Source: Calditrichota bacterium
Lineage (GTDB): Bacteria; CLD3
Reading direction: 5' to 3'
Length of the DNA stretch: 64,000 bases
Assembly: GCA_008501735.1 (NCBI GenBank)
Contig: QQUF01000056.1
Span: 53,091-117,090, forward strand
Each line of letters opens with the position of its first letter. The stretch's first letter is position 1. The position numbers were made by a program, and so were the translations under genes. The notes below the pieces were generated by a model, which saw nothing but the letters and a program-made list of their open reading frames with translations, ran no database searches and was not told the origin of the DNA. Below are positions 9,046 through 16,858 of this stretch, in pieces.

Positions 9046-10473
9046 ATGTCAACTCATTATTCCACACTTAGAAAGCCCATCATTGAAGGGAATAAAAGTC
9101 TAAACCAAGTTACCGAAGATGTTGCACGACCTTTAGAAAGAAAAGCAACACCACTTTGGTGGGTTGCGTTTCTGATTTCATTTTCCGTTTTGATGGTTGG
9201 AGTCGTTGCTGTTGTCTATCAGATTAAAACAGGAATTGGAACTTGGGGACTTAACAAAACAGTCGGTTGGGCTTTTGACATCACCAACTTTGTGTTTTGG
9301 GTCGGAATTGGACACGCAGGAACTTTGATTTCAGCGATTTTATTTCTCTTTCGGCAACGTTGGAGAACTTCAATTAACCGTTCTGCAGAAGCGATGACGA
9401 TTTTTGCGGTAATGTGTGCAGGAATTTTCCCGATAATTCATATGGGAAGACCTTGGCTGTTTTATTGGATTGCTCCTTATTTCAACTTTCGTGGTCCTTT
9501 GTGGGTGAATTTCCGTTCGCCTTTGCTTTGGGATTTCTTTGCGATTAGTACTTATTTCACAATTTCTTTTGTCTTTTGGTACATCGGATTAATTCCTGAC
9601 TTAGCGACAATGAGAGACCGTGCAACTTCTAAAGTTAAAAAAGCAATTTACAGATTCACAAGCTTTGGCTGGAACGGTTCGGTTCGGACTTGGAATCGTT
9701 ACGAAACAGTTTATATGCTTCTTGCGGCATTGGCGACTCCTTTGGTTGTTTCTGTTCACACAATCGTTAGTATGGACTTTGCAACTTCTGTGATTCCCGG
9801 TTGGCACACAACAATTTTCCCACCTTACTTTGTTGCAGGAGCTATTTTTAGCGGTTTTGCAATGGTGTTGACTTTGATGATTATTGCCCGAAAAGTTATG
9901 AATTACGAAGAATACATCACAGTTGACCACATCGAGAAAATGTGTAAAGTGATTATCGCAACAGGTGGAATTGTTGGTTTAGCTTATGCAACAGAAATGT
10001 TTATGGCTTGGTACTCAGTTAATCATTACGAAAGATTTGCTTTTATGAATCGTGCAATAGGACCTTTTGCTTGGGCTTATTGGACAATGGTTACTTGTAA
10101 CGTGATTTTACCACAGTTGCTTTGGTTCAAAAAATTACGCCGAAGTATTCCTTTTGTATTTTTAATGACAATCATTGTAAATATTGGAATGTGGTTCGAG
10201 CGTTTTGTAATTATTGTTACTTCGATTCACCGCGATTTCTTGCCTTCAAGTTGGGCAGATTATTCACCGTCAATTATTGAAATTACAACTTTTATCGGAA
10301 GTTTTGGACTATTCTTTACGGCATTTTTACTTTTTGCACGTTTTGTTCCTTTCATCGCAATCGGCGAAGTAAAAGGTGTTTTGAGTTATGGTAAGCAACG
10401 CAAACACGAACCCGAAAAAGAAGTTGAAACCGTAAAAATCCTTGAACCTAAACTTGAAGTTGTGGAGGACTAA
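9046..10473 (+). CDS. actC: Alternative complex III subunit ActC, NrfD-like quinol-oxidising membrane protein
   Basis: A 475-residue integral membrane protein of the NrfD/PsrC family with about ten hydrophobic segments. It provides the quinol site and proton path of alternative complex III and sits under ActB. Typical NrfD features are visible, such as GIGHAGTLISAIL in the second helix and HTIVSMDFA in the middle. It starts 37 bases after actB, with a GGAG ribosome site, and ends four bases before actD. The C-terminal tail is charged (KHEPEKEVE) and cytoplasmic by prediction. Confidence 0.94.
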   Translation: MSTHYSTLRKPIIEGNKSLNQVTEDVARPLERKATPLWWVAFLISFSVLMVGVVAVVYQIKTGIGTWGLNKTVGWAFDITNFVFWVGIGHAGTLISAILFLFRQRWRTSINRSAEAMTIFAVMCAGIFPIIHMGRPWLFYWIAPYFNFRGPLWVNFRSPLLWDFFAISTYFTISFVFWYIGLIPDLATMRDRATSKVKKAIYRFTSFGWNGSVRTWNRYETVYMLLAALATPLVVSVHTIVSMDFATSVIPGWHTTIFPPYFVAGAIFSGFAMVLTLMIIARKVMNYEEYITVDHIEKMCKVIIATGGIVGLAYATEMFMAWYSVNHYERFAFMNRAIGPFAWAYWTMVTCNVILPQLLWFKKLRRSIPFVFLMTIIVNIGMWFERFVIIVTSIHRDFLPSSWADYSPSIIEITTFIGSFGLFFTAFLLFARFVPFIAIGEVKGVLSYGKQRKHEPEKEVETVKILEPKLEVVED

Positions 10474-10476
10474 AAA

Positions 10477-11004
10477 ATGGATTCTCAATTATTTTTAGGT
10501 GTATTTACAGACGAACACGACATTTTAGAAGCTACGAAAGCTACTAACAAAGCAGGTTACACAATTCACGATGTTTACACTCCTTATGCAGTTCACGGAC
10601 TTGAAAGTGCAATGGGTTTGAAGCCGAGCAGACTGACTTACGTTTGCTTGATTTTTGGACTTATTGGTTTGTCGCTTGGAGTTTATGCTCAGTTTTGGAT
10701 TGGCTCAATTGATTGGCCCCTAAACATTGGTGGAAAACCTTTTAATTCTTTACCTGCTTACTTACCTGTAATTTTTGAATTGACAGTTTTAATTGCCGGA
10801 TTGGGAGTTGTTTTCTCAATGTTTTTCCGCACGAAACTTCGTCCCGGAGGGAAAAACTTTATGCCTGATTTAGGTGTAACAAACGACAGATTTGTTATTG
10901 CTTTGGAGCAAAAAGACACTTCGTTCAATCCTGAAACGGTAACAAAACTTTGGGAAAAATTCAATGTCCTTGAAGCTCGAAAATGCGAGGAGGTTACAAA
11001 TTGA
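10477..11004 (+). CDS. actD: Alternative complex III subunit ActD (DUF3341)
   Basis: A 175-residue protein with an N-terminal soluble part (GVFTDEHDILEATK, an ACT-like fold in this family), two membrane helices at about residues 50-70 and 93-115, and a short C-terminal soluble segment. This is the DUF3341 subunit found in all alternative complex III operons; its job is structural and perhaps proton-related. A GGAGG ribosome site within the end of actC precedes the ATG. Its stop overlaps the TTG start of actE (TTGA). Confidence 0.92.
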   Translation: MDSQLFLGVFTDEHDILEATKATNKAGYTIHDVYTPYAVHGLESAMGLKPSRLTYVCLIFGLIGLSLGVYAQFWIGSIDWPLNIGGKPFNSLPAYLPVIFELTVLIAGLGVVFSMFFRTKLRPGGKNFMPDLGVTNDRFVIALEQKDTSFNPETVTKLWEKFNVLEARKCEEVTN

Positions 11005-11570
11005 AAAAGTTAATAGTTTTAGCGTTAATCGTAATCGGGATACTTTTTGTTCTTGAGCAAATTCTTGGCAAAGACCCAAGCAAAAGAAGTTTGGAATTTA
11101 TGCCTGATATGGTTTACTCAGTTGCTTACAGAGCAGAATCACCGAATCCTCATTTTGAAAACGGAATCACTCAGCAAAATCCTGTTGAAGGCACAATTGC
11201 TCGTGGTTACAAACCTTACCACTACGAAAATTCCGTTGAAGACGCAGTTCGTGCCGGAGAAGAAATTTTCAGTCCTTTCAGCGAGGAAAATCCTGCGAAC
11301 TTAAAACGCGGTAAAAAAATGTATCAAGTTTACTGTCAGGTTTGTCACGGAGCAGGAGGAGAAGGAAACGGAACAGTAACAAAACGCGGTTATCCTCCAC
11401 CACCTTCTTTGCTTTTGAACAATGCGAAAAATATGAAAGACGGGCAACTTTATCACATCATCACAAAAGGTTACAAAAATATGCCTGCTTACAGTTCACA
11501 AGTTGAACGTCAAGACCGTTGGCAAATTGTTTCTTACATAAGAAAATTGCAGGAGGTCAAAAATGATTAG
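11001..11570 (+). CDS. actE: Alternative complex III subunit ActE, mono-heme cytochrome c
   Basis: A 189-residue class I cytochrome c with an N-terminal membrane anchor (residues 3-22) and one heme site CQVCH with cysteines 112 and 115 and His116; the later KNMPAYS supplies the likely Met ligand. ActE is the electron exit of alternative complex III toward a terminal oxidase or soluble cytochrome. The start is taken as the TTG at 11001: AGGAGG at 10987-10992 lies eight bases upstream, whereas the in-frame ATG at 10983 would put six extra residues ahead of the signal anchor and has no ribosome site. It overlaps actD by four bases and actF by eight. Confidence 0.92.
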   Translation: MKKLIVLALIVIGILFVLEQILGKDPSKRSLEFMPDMVYSVAYRAESPNPHFENGITQQNPVEGTIARGYKPYHYENSVEDAVRAGEEIFSPFSEENPANLKRGKKMYQVYCQVCHGAGGEGNGTVTKRGYPPPPSLLLNNAKNMKDGQLYHIITKGYKNMPAYSSQVERQDRWQIVSYIRKLQEVKND

Positions 11571-12747
11571 TTCAGTTTCAAATTTTAAAATTCTACCAAA
11601 AATTACTCGATTTGTAGCAATTTTGGGACTTTTGGGATTAGTAACTTTTATTTGCGGACTTTTCTTCGCACCTCAAAGAATCTGGGCAAATTTCCTAATT
11701 AATTTTTTCTACTTCACAGGACTTGGCGTTGGAGCAGGATTTTTAATTGCTATTCAATACGTTGCAAACGCAGGTTGGGGAATTGCGATTCGGAGAATTC
11801 CTGAAGCGATTACTTCCACTTTACCTTTTGCAGCAGTTGGCGGATTAGTTCTGATTTTTGGAATTCACACGCTTTACGAATGGAGTCACGAAGCAGTGGT
11901 TGCACAAGATACAATTTTATTGGAAAAAAGTGTTTGGATGAACGAGCCTTTGTTCATTGCAAGAATTATCGGCTACTTTGTTGTTTGGATTCTACTTTGC
12001 AAATTCCTTGTCAAAAATTCTGTCAAACAAGACGAAGACGGCGATGTGAAATACACAAAACGAAACGTCAGAAATTCGGTATTTTTCTTAATTCTCGGAA
12101 TTTACACCTTTTGTTTGGCAAGCATTGATTGGATAATGTCTTTACAACCACATTGGTACAGCACGATTTTTGGTTGGTTAAATTTGGCAAGTGTTTTTGA
12201 AAGTGCGATTGCGGCGACAGTGATTGTGGTTGTAATTTTGAGACACATCGGTTACAAGCAAATTTTTAAAACTGTGCATTTGCACGAACTCGGTAAATTG
12301 ATGATGGCATTTTGTTTCTTTTGGGTTTATATGTGGGTTTCACAACATATGTTGATTTGGTATTCCAACATTCCGGAAGAAACTTCTTACTATATTTTTA
12401 GGCACTTTGGCGGTTGGGGTTCAGTCTCATTCGTGAATTTAGCTCTAAATTGGTTAGTTCCATTCTTAATGCTTTTACCACGAAAAACTAAAGAAAATGA
12501 CAAAGTGATGTTCCAAGCAGCAATAATTTTGCTCATCGGACATTGGGTTGATTTATACATTATGATTATGCCTTCACAATTTGGAGCAGAACCAATGTTA
12601 GGAATTTGGGAAATTGGACCATTTATAGGAATGATTTCAGGATTTTTCTGGTTGGTTTTCAAATCGCTCACAAAACACAATTTGATTCCGACAAGAGACC
12701 CTTACTTAGTCGAAAGTTTGCCTGAATTCGAGGCTACAAAAAGTTAA
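11563..12747 (+). CDS. actF: Alternative complex III subunit ActF, NrfD-like membrane protein
   Basis: A 394-residue integral membrane protein with about ten hydrophobic segments, a shorter relative of ActC and the second quinone-type subunit of the complex. Typical features are AGFLIAIQYVANAGWG in the second helix and SIDWIMSLQPHWYST in the middle. The ATG lies inside the end of actE, downstream of AGGAGG. A hairpin terminator follows, so actB-actF form one unit. In many relatives genes for a caa3-type oxidase follow directly; here none does. Confidence 0.93.
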   Translation: MISSVSNFKILPKITRFVAILGLLGLVTFICGLFFAPQRIWANFLINFFYFTGLGVGAGFLIAIQYVANAGWGIAIRRIPEAITSTLPFAAVGGLVLIFGIHTLYEWSHEAVVAQDTILLEKSVWMNEPLFIARIIGYFVVWILLCKFLVKNSVKQDEDGDVKYTKRNVRNSVFFLILGIYTFCLASIDWIMSLQPHWYSTIFGWLNLASVFESAIAATVIVVVILRHIGYKQIFKTVHLHELGKLMMAFCFFWVYMWVSQHMLIWYSNIPEETSYYIFRHFGGWGSVSFVNLALNWLVPFLMLLPRKTKENDKVMFQAAIILLIGHWVDLYIMIMPSQFGAEPMLGIWEIGPFIGMISGFFWLVFKSLTKHNLIPTRDPYLVESLPEFEATKS

Positions 12748-12772
12748 AATTCTTTACTACCAATCCTTTAGT

Positions 12773-12816
12773 AAAAGCCATAAAAAATCTTAATTGATTC
12801 TTTTATGGCTTTTTTA
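12773..12816 (+). terminator. Rho-independent terminator after actF
   Basis: AAAAGCCATAAAA and its reverse complement TTTTATGGCTTTT form a stem of 13 pairs with a loop of about 15 bases, followed by a T run. It lies 25 bases after the actF stop and closes the respiratory block. The remaining bases up to 13031 (about 215) show no gene or clear regulatory signal. Confidence 0.85.
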
Positions 12817-13031
12817 TTAACCTCTAATAATTTTTTTGTGTTCTTCGTGAACGAAAAGGTACATTTTGCATCAAGTGAGATTGAAAAGAAAACATAAATT
12901 GAATGGCTTCGAAAACTGCAAGTAGCTTAAAATATTCGGTTTATGTAAAATTATTTTGTGATTGAAATCAATTTCTAAATTTTTGGCACAAAATTTACTC
13001 AATAACAAAAATGAAAAGAAAAGATTAACGA

Positions 13032-14237
13032 ATGAATCCAAAGAAGAACCTATTAAAAATGAAAAGATTAATTTACATCGCACCTTTATTTTTATTTTCT
13101 GCTTGTGCAGACGAGTTGGACAGCACAAATAAAATTTTGACTCCAACAATTACTTCACCTGCTGCTTTTGCAAACGTTTCAGGAGAAGTTACTGTTAAAA
13201 CTTTAGTAACTCCCGAAGACCAATTTTCCTCACTTGAGCTGCTTCTTGATGGAGAAACAGTTGCAACCCTTACTGAAAATCCAGCAAGTTTTGCTTGGCA
13301 AACTGACGGTTTAACAGATGCTCACACAATTCTTGCGATTGCAAAAAATAAAGACGGTGATTCCTACCAATCTGAAAAAGTAACAGTTTACATTGAGGAG
13401 GAATCGGAAGACAATATTAACCCATTTGTAAATATTACAAGTCCTGCAAGTTTTGTTACGATTGACGGAGACGTAACAATCTCAGCCACAGCACACGACG
13501 ATTCAGGAATTGAAAGAGTAATTTTCTACACAAACGGTGATTCGTTAACAGAACTTACTTCCGAGCCTTACACTTATGTTTGGGATACAAATGGACTTTC
13601 GGGAACTTACTCGATTACAGCAAGAGCTTACGACACAAGTGGAAATTTCGCCGAAGCTTACCCTGCAAGTGTAACAGTGAATCCAAAAGATGAATTTGCT
13701 CCAACGGTTTACATCGCACAACCTGCAAATTTCGACAAAGTTGAAGGAATCGTGAAAATTGTTGCTTCTGCTTCCGATAACAAAGGTGTTGAAAATGTTG
13801 TTTTTTACATTGATTCAGATTCAGTTGGAGTTGACTCAGAAGCTCCTTACGAATATTCTTGGGACACAAACGGACTTTCGGGAACTTTTGCGATTTCGGC
13901 AAAAGCTACTGATTTGAGCGGGAATTTTAGTTTCGCTTATCCTGCTTCCGTTGAAATTGAAGAAGTAATTCCTTACGTCCAAATTCTTTCTCCTGCACAG
14001 TTTGAAATCTTAACAGGTCAGGCAAGCATTGTCAGTCAAATTGAAGAAATCGAATCAGTTGACAGTTTGAGATTTTTTGTTGACGGAGTTTTTACAGAAA
14101 TTGCTTTTCAAAACTTAGAGACAATTAATTACAACACAAACTTAATACCTAACGGAAATCATACATTTTTGGTAAAGGTTTTTGCCGGTGAGCAAGTTCA
14201 AAATTCACAAGTCGTAACAGTAGTAATTCAGAACTAA
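13032..14237 (+). CDS. Lipoprotein with tandem immunoglobulin-like domains
   Basis: A 401-residue predicted lipoprotein: basic start, hydrophobic core and lipobox LFSAC with Cys25. The rest is about four immunoglobulin-like repeats of roughly 92 residues; two successive repeats both contain WDTNGLSGT and AYPAS, showing duplication. Each repeat opens with a PASF-like turn and contains D-x-x-G-x-x-x-V-x-F-Y. Such proteins are usually surface adhesin or scaffold proteins; no enzyme motif is seen. An internal ATG at 13059 would give a more compact signal peptide and is an equally possible start. It is followed four bases later by a predicted barrel protein, so the two may act together at the outer membrane. 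Confidence 0.75.
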   Translation: MNPKKNLLKMKRLIYIAPLFLFSACADELDSTNKILTPTITSPAAFANVSGEVTVKTLVTPEDQFSSLELLLDGETVATLTENPASFAWQTDGLTDAHTILAIAKNKDGDSYQSEKVTVYIEEESEDNINPFVNITSPASFVTIDGDVTISATAHDDSGIERVIFYTNGDSLTELTSEPYTYVWDTNGLSGTYSITARAYDTSGNFAEAYPASVTVNPKDEFAPTVYIAQPANFDKVEGIVKIVASASDNKGVENVVFYIDSDSVGVDSEAPYEYSWDTNGLSGTFAISAKATDLSGNFSFAYPASVEIEEVIPYVQILSPAQFEILTGQASIVSQIEEIESVDSLRFFVDGVFTEIAFQNLETINYNTNLIPNGNHTFLVKVFAGEQVQNSQVVTVVIQN

Positions 14238-14241
14238 AACA

Positions 14242-14997
14242 ATGAAAAAGCTAATCTTAAATTTCTTGCTTCTTTTAGTTTGCAGTAGTGCAAATGCTCA
14301 AAGCAAATTTTCAACTGCGAGCTTCTACACTTTCGGAAATTTCTCAGGGGAAAACGAAGATTCTGACGAGTTTAGTCAGTACACAACTTTGTTTTTACCG
14401 AACTACACGACTTTGATTTTAGGTTACGATTTTCTAAAATATCCAAGTTACGAGCAAGACCATTTTGTTTTGAATTACAGAAGTTATTGGAAACAAAGAA
14501 CAGCTTTCGGTTTGCACTACTTTCGAGTTGGTTCGCCAGAGACTCAGCTTGTTAATTCTTACGGTTTGAATTTCTGGCTCAAAGAAAAATATTTTGCAGA
14601 ATTTGATTACTCTTACTACGACGAACCTACACGAAATTTCAGCGTTTACCAAAGCACTTTAGGTTATAAATTTTGGTATGATTACTTCCCACACACTGTA
14701 AAATTGAACTTGCAAAAATCACCTTACAATTTACTTTCAAGTGTTACTTACAGCAGTTTTTACGAGATGAGTGGGTTTGGAATGAGTTGGGGTTTGTCTT
14801 ACGGTAAAAAACAATTTTTCGTGGATTCGGAAACTTTACTCTTAGAAAACAATGAAGACTTAGAAAATTATTCTCTCAAGTTTCAGCCTTACTACAATTT
14901 TAAAAATAAATTAAAAATTAGCTATTCTTACAAATTCAAAAACTTTGATTCTTACAAAGTTCACTACAACACTTTTGGAGTTAAAATAACGTTATGA
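14242..14997 (+). CDS. Predicted outer-membrane beta-barrel protein, unrecognised family
   Basis: 251 residues with a clean signal peptide (residues 1-19, cleavage after ANA). The mature part is rich in Tyr, Phe, Ser and Asn in alternating patterns (FAEFDYSYYDE, YSLKFQPYYNF, KISYSYKFKNF) and ends in the aromatic/hydrophobic strand FGVKITL, as expected of a porin-like barrel of about twelve strands. No specific family was recognised. It lies between an Ig-repeat lipoprotein and a small secreted protein, overlapping the latter by four bases (ATGA), so the three are probably one operon. Confidence 0.65.
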   Translation: MKKLILNFLLLLVCSSANAQSKFSTASFYTFGNFSGENEDSDEFSQYTTLFLPNYTTLILGYDFLKYPSYEQDHFVLNYRSYWKQRTAFGLHYFRVGSPETQLVNSYGLNFWLKEKYFAEFDYSYYDEPTRNFSVYQSTLGYKFWYDYFPHTVKLNLQKSPYNLLSSVTYSSFYEMSGFGMSWGLSYGKKQFFVDSETLLLENNEDLENYSLKFQPYYNFKNKLKISYSYKFKNFDSYKVHYNTFGVKITL

Positions 14998-15395
14998 AAA
15001 GGCTTTTGACAACTCTGGTAATACTGCTAATCGCAGTTCCAATTTTCGCAGAAGAAATTTCTTTTGAGTACAAAAAAAACATTCCTACAAAAATCAAAAT
15101 TGAAGGAAGAGCAGAGCAAACTTTTTGGATTGGAATTTCCTTTTACCCTTTCGGAGTGAAAGACGGATTGACGGAAGGTTTACACCTGTATCGCGAAGTG
15201 AAAACCGGAAAGTTCAATGAAACAATTGAAATCGACAAAAAATTTTACGGTGGAAGTTATGAAGTTGCTTTCTGGGGTAAGAAACTTACTTCAAAGGATT
15301 GTAAAAATGACGACTGCAAGTATTGGGTCAAAAAGCGTGGATTTTATTTTGACCAATTGAACTTTTACAAAACAGGTTACTTCAACGGTTACTAA
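14994..15395 (+). CDS. Small secreted protein, unrecognised
   Basis: 133 residues with a signal peptide (cleavage after IFA, about residue 19). The mature domain is beta-rich with two cysteines close together (KDCKNDDCKYW) that could form a disulfide or bind metal. The start overlaps the preceding barrel gene by four bases. No known domain was recognised. Context suggests an extracytoplasmic partner of the barrel and the Ig-repeat lipoprotein. Confidence 0.6.
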   Translation: MKRLLTTLVILLIAVPIFAEEISFEYKKNIPTKIKIEGRAEQTFWIGISFYPFGVKDGLTEGLHLYREVKTGKFNETIEIDKKFYGGSYEVAFWGKKLTSKDCKNDDCKYWVKKRGFYFDQLNFYKTGYFNGY

Positions 15396-15517
15396 TTTTT
15401 CGAAATAAATTTTCATTTAAACTTGAATAAAAAATTTAAAACTCAATTTTGAATTTTGAAATTGAAACACACCAATCGTACGTAAAAAATATAAAAATAG
15501 AATAAAGGAACTAAAAA

Positions 15518-15778
15518 ATGGAATCTCACGAAATCAGTCAACGCAATTTTGACGAAGATTTTACAATCAGTCCAAACGGCTTTTTATTCGATCACGTTTC
15601 AGGTCTGACTTACACTTTAAACAAAACTTCACTTTTTATTATCCGAAGAATTGCAGAAGGCAAGTCAGCTTTAGAAATTGTTGATGGAATCGCTGATAAA
15701 TTTGATGTTAGCCACGAAAGAGCTAATTCGGATTTACAAGAGTTCATCACTCAATCCAAAGAATTTGGAGTACTCTAA
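15518..15778 (+). CDS. PqqD-family protein (RiPP recognition element fold)
   Basis: An 86-residue PqqD-like protein. The family pattern is visible: a beta pair with YTLNKTSLFIIRRI, then AEGKSALEIVDGIADKFDVS and an acidic helix ending DLQEFI. PqqD proteins bind peptide substrates and hand them to modifying enzymes. No pqqA, B, C or E is nearby, so a role in PQQ synthesis is not supported. The next gene, an ATP-grasp ligase, starts two bases after its stop, and a PLP decarboxylase follows, suggesting that the three form a peptide- or amino-acid-modifying cassette. The 122-base gap upstream is AT-rich and shows no convincing precursor peptide. Confidence 0.75.
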   Translation: MESHEISQRNFDEDFTISPNGFLFDHVSGLTYTLNKTSLFIIRRIAEGKSALEIVDGIADKFDVSHERANSDLQEFITQSKEFGVL

Positions 15779-15779
15779 A

Positions 15780-16853
15780 ATGGCTAATTTAAACGTAGCA
15801 ATTACAGGACTTCAAGCTGCAGATTCGCCAGCTCCAGGAGTTCCTGTTGCAAGGTCAATTTTACACGAAGGAAAATGGGACGGGAAAATTATCGGGCTTG
15901 GTTACGATTCTTTCGACACAGGGATTTATGACGAAGGAATTTGGGACGAAGCTTACTTGATTCCTTATCCGTCAGAAGGTGAATTTAACGTTCTCGCTAG
16001 AATCCGTGAAATCCACAAAATTACAAGGATTGATGTTTTAATTCCAACTCTTGACGCTGAACTCAATTGTTTTATGAAAATCCGTGAAGAACTTGAAGAA
16101 CTTGGAATCAAAGTTTTACTGCCTTCTAACAAAAGCCTAAAAATGCGTTCAAAACCTTACTTAGCGAATTTTTGTGAAAAGTATGACATTCCATTTCCAA
16201 AGACAAAAGTCGTTTTTGACTATGCAGGTTTAAACCAAGCAATCAGCGAATTCGGTTATCCAATTGTTGTTAAAGGTGTTTTTTACGATGCTCATTTGGC
16301 TTACTCCGAATACGAAGCTCAAGGTTACTTCAACAAAATTTCTGCTGAATGGGGTTTTCCAATTGTAGTTCAAGAATTCATCAAAGGCGAAGAATACGAC
16401 GTTTGTTGTCTCAATGATTATGACAAAAATATTATTGGCAAAGTTCCAATGCGAAAATTGAAAATCACTCCAAAAGGAAAAGCTTGGGCAGGAATTACAA
16501 TCGCTGACAAGGAGCTTGCTGAACTCGCTGACAAAATTCTGGAAAGAATGGAATGGAACGGACCTTGCGAAATCGAACTTCTCAAAGCTGATAAAAACGG
16601 AAAATATTATATGATTGAAGTGAATCCTCGTTTTCCTGCTTGGATTTACCTTTCTGCTGGAGCAGGAACAAATCTTCCTCACACAGCAGTCCGAATAATT
16701 TCAGGAGAAAAAGTTGAACCAATGCCGACTTGCAAACCCGGAGTAATTTTTATGCGACACGCAACAGACATAATTGCTCCTCTTGAACACCTTGAAGCTC
16801 TCACAACTTTTGGTTCACTTGACTTTAACAAAAACGAAAAAAATAAGGAATAA
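15780..16853 (+). CDS. ATP-grasp ligase, carbamoyl-phosphate-synthase/PylC-like
   Basis: A 357-residue ATP-grasp enzyme, a class that joins a carboxylate to an amine or thiol through an acyl-phosphate. Visible motifs: an N-terminal pre-ATP-grasp Rossmann-like part (NVAITGLQ), an ATP-binding lysine in PIVVKG (Lys165), the EFIKGEEYDV strand, and the metal-binding set Glu266 with E280-V-N282-P-R284. The ATG at 15780 is chosen because it follows the pqqD-like stop directly and opens the Rossmann strand; a longer reading frame would run through that gene. It ends five bases before the decarboxylase gene. The substrate is unknown; the fold group includes amino acid-amino acid ligases such as PylC. 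Confidence 0.8.
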   Translation: MANLNVAITGLQAADSPAPGVPVARSILHEGKWDGKIIGLGYDSFDTGIYDEGIWDEAYLIPYPSEGEFNVLARIREIHKITRIDVLIPTLDAELNCFMKIREELEELGIKVLLPSNKSLKMRSKPYLANFCEKYDIPFPKTKVVFDYAGLNQAISEFGYPIVVKGVFYDAHLAYSEYEAQGYFNKISAEWGFPIVVQEFIKGEEYDVCCLNDYDKNIIGKVPMRKLKITPKGKAWAGITIADKELAELADKILERMEWNGPCEIELLKADKNGKYYMIEVNPRFPAWIYLSAGAGTNLPHTAVRIISGEKVEPMPTCKPGVIFMRHATDIIAPLEHLEALTTFGSLDFNKNEKNKE

Positions 16854-16858
16854 ATAAA

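Noticed and set aside
15518..15778. PQQ biosynthesis locus
   Set aside because: Only a PqqD-like gene is present; pqqA, B, C, E and a radical SAM enzyme are absent.
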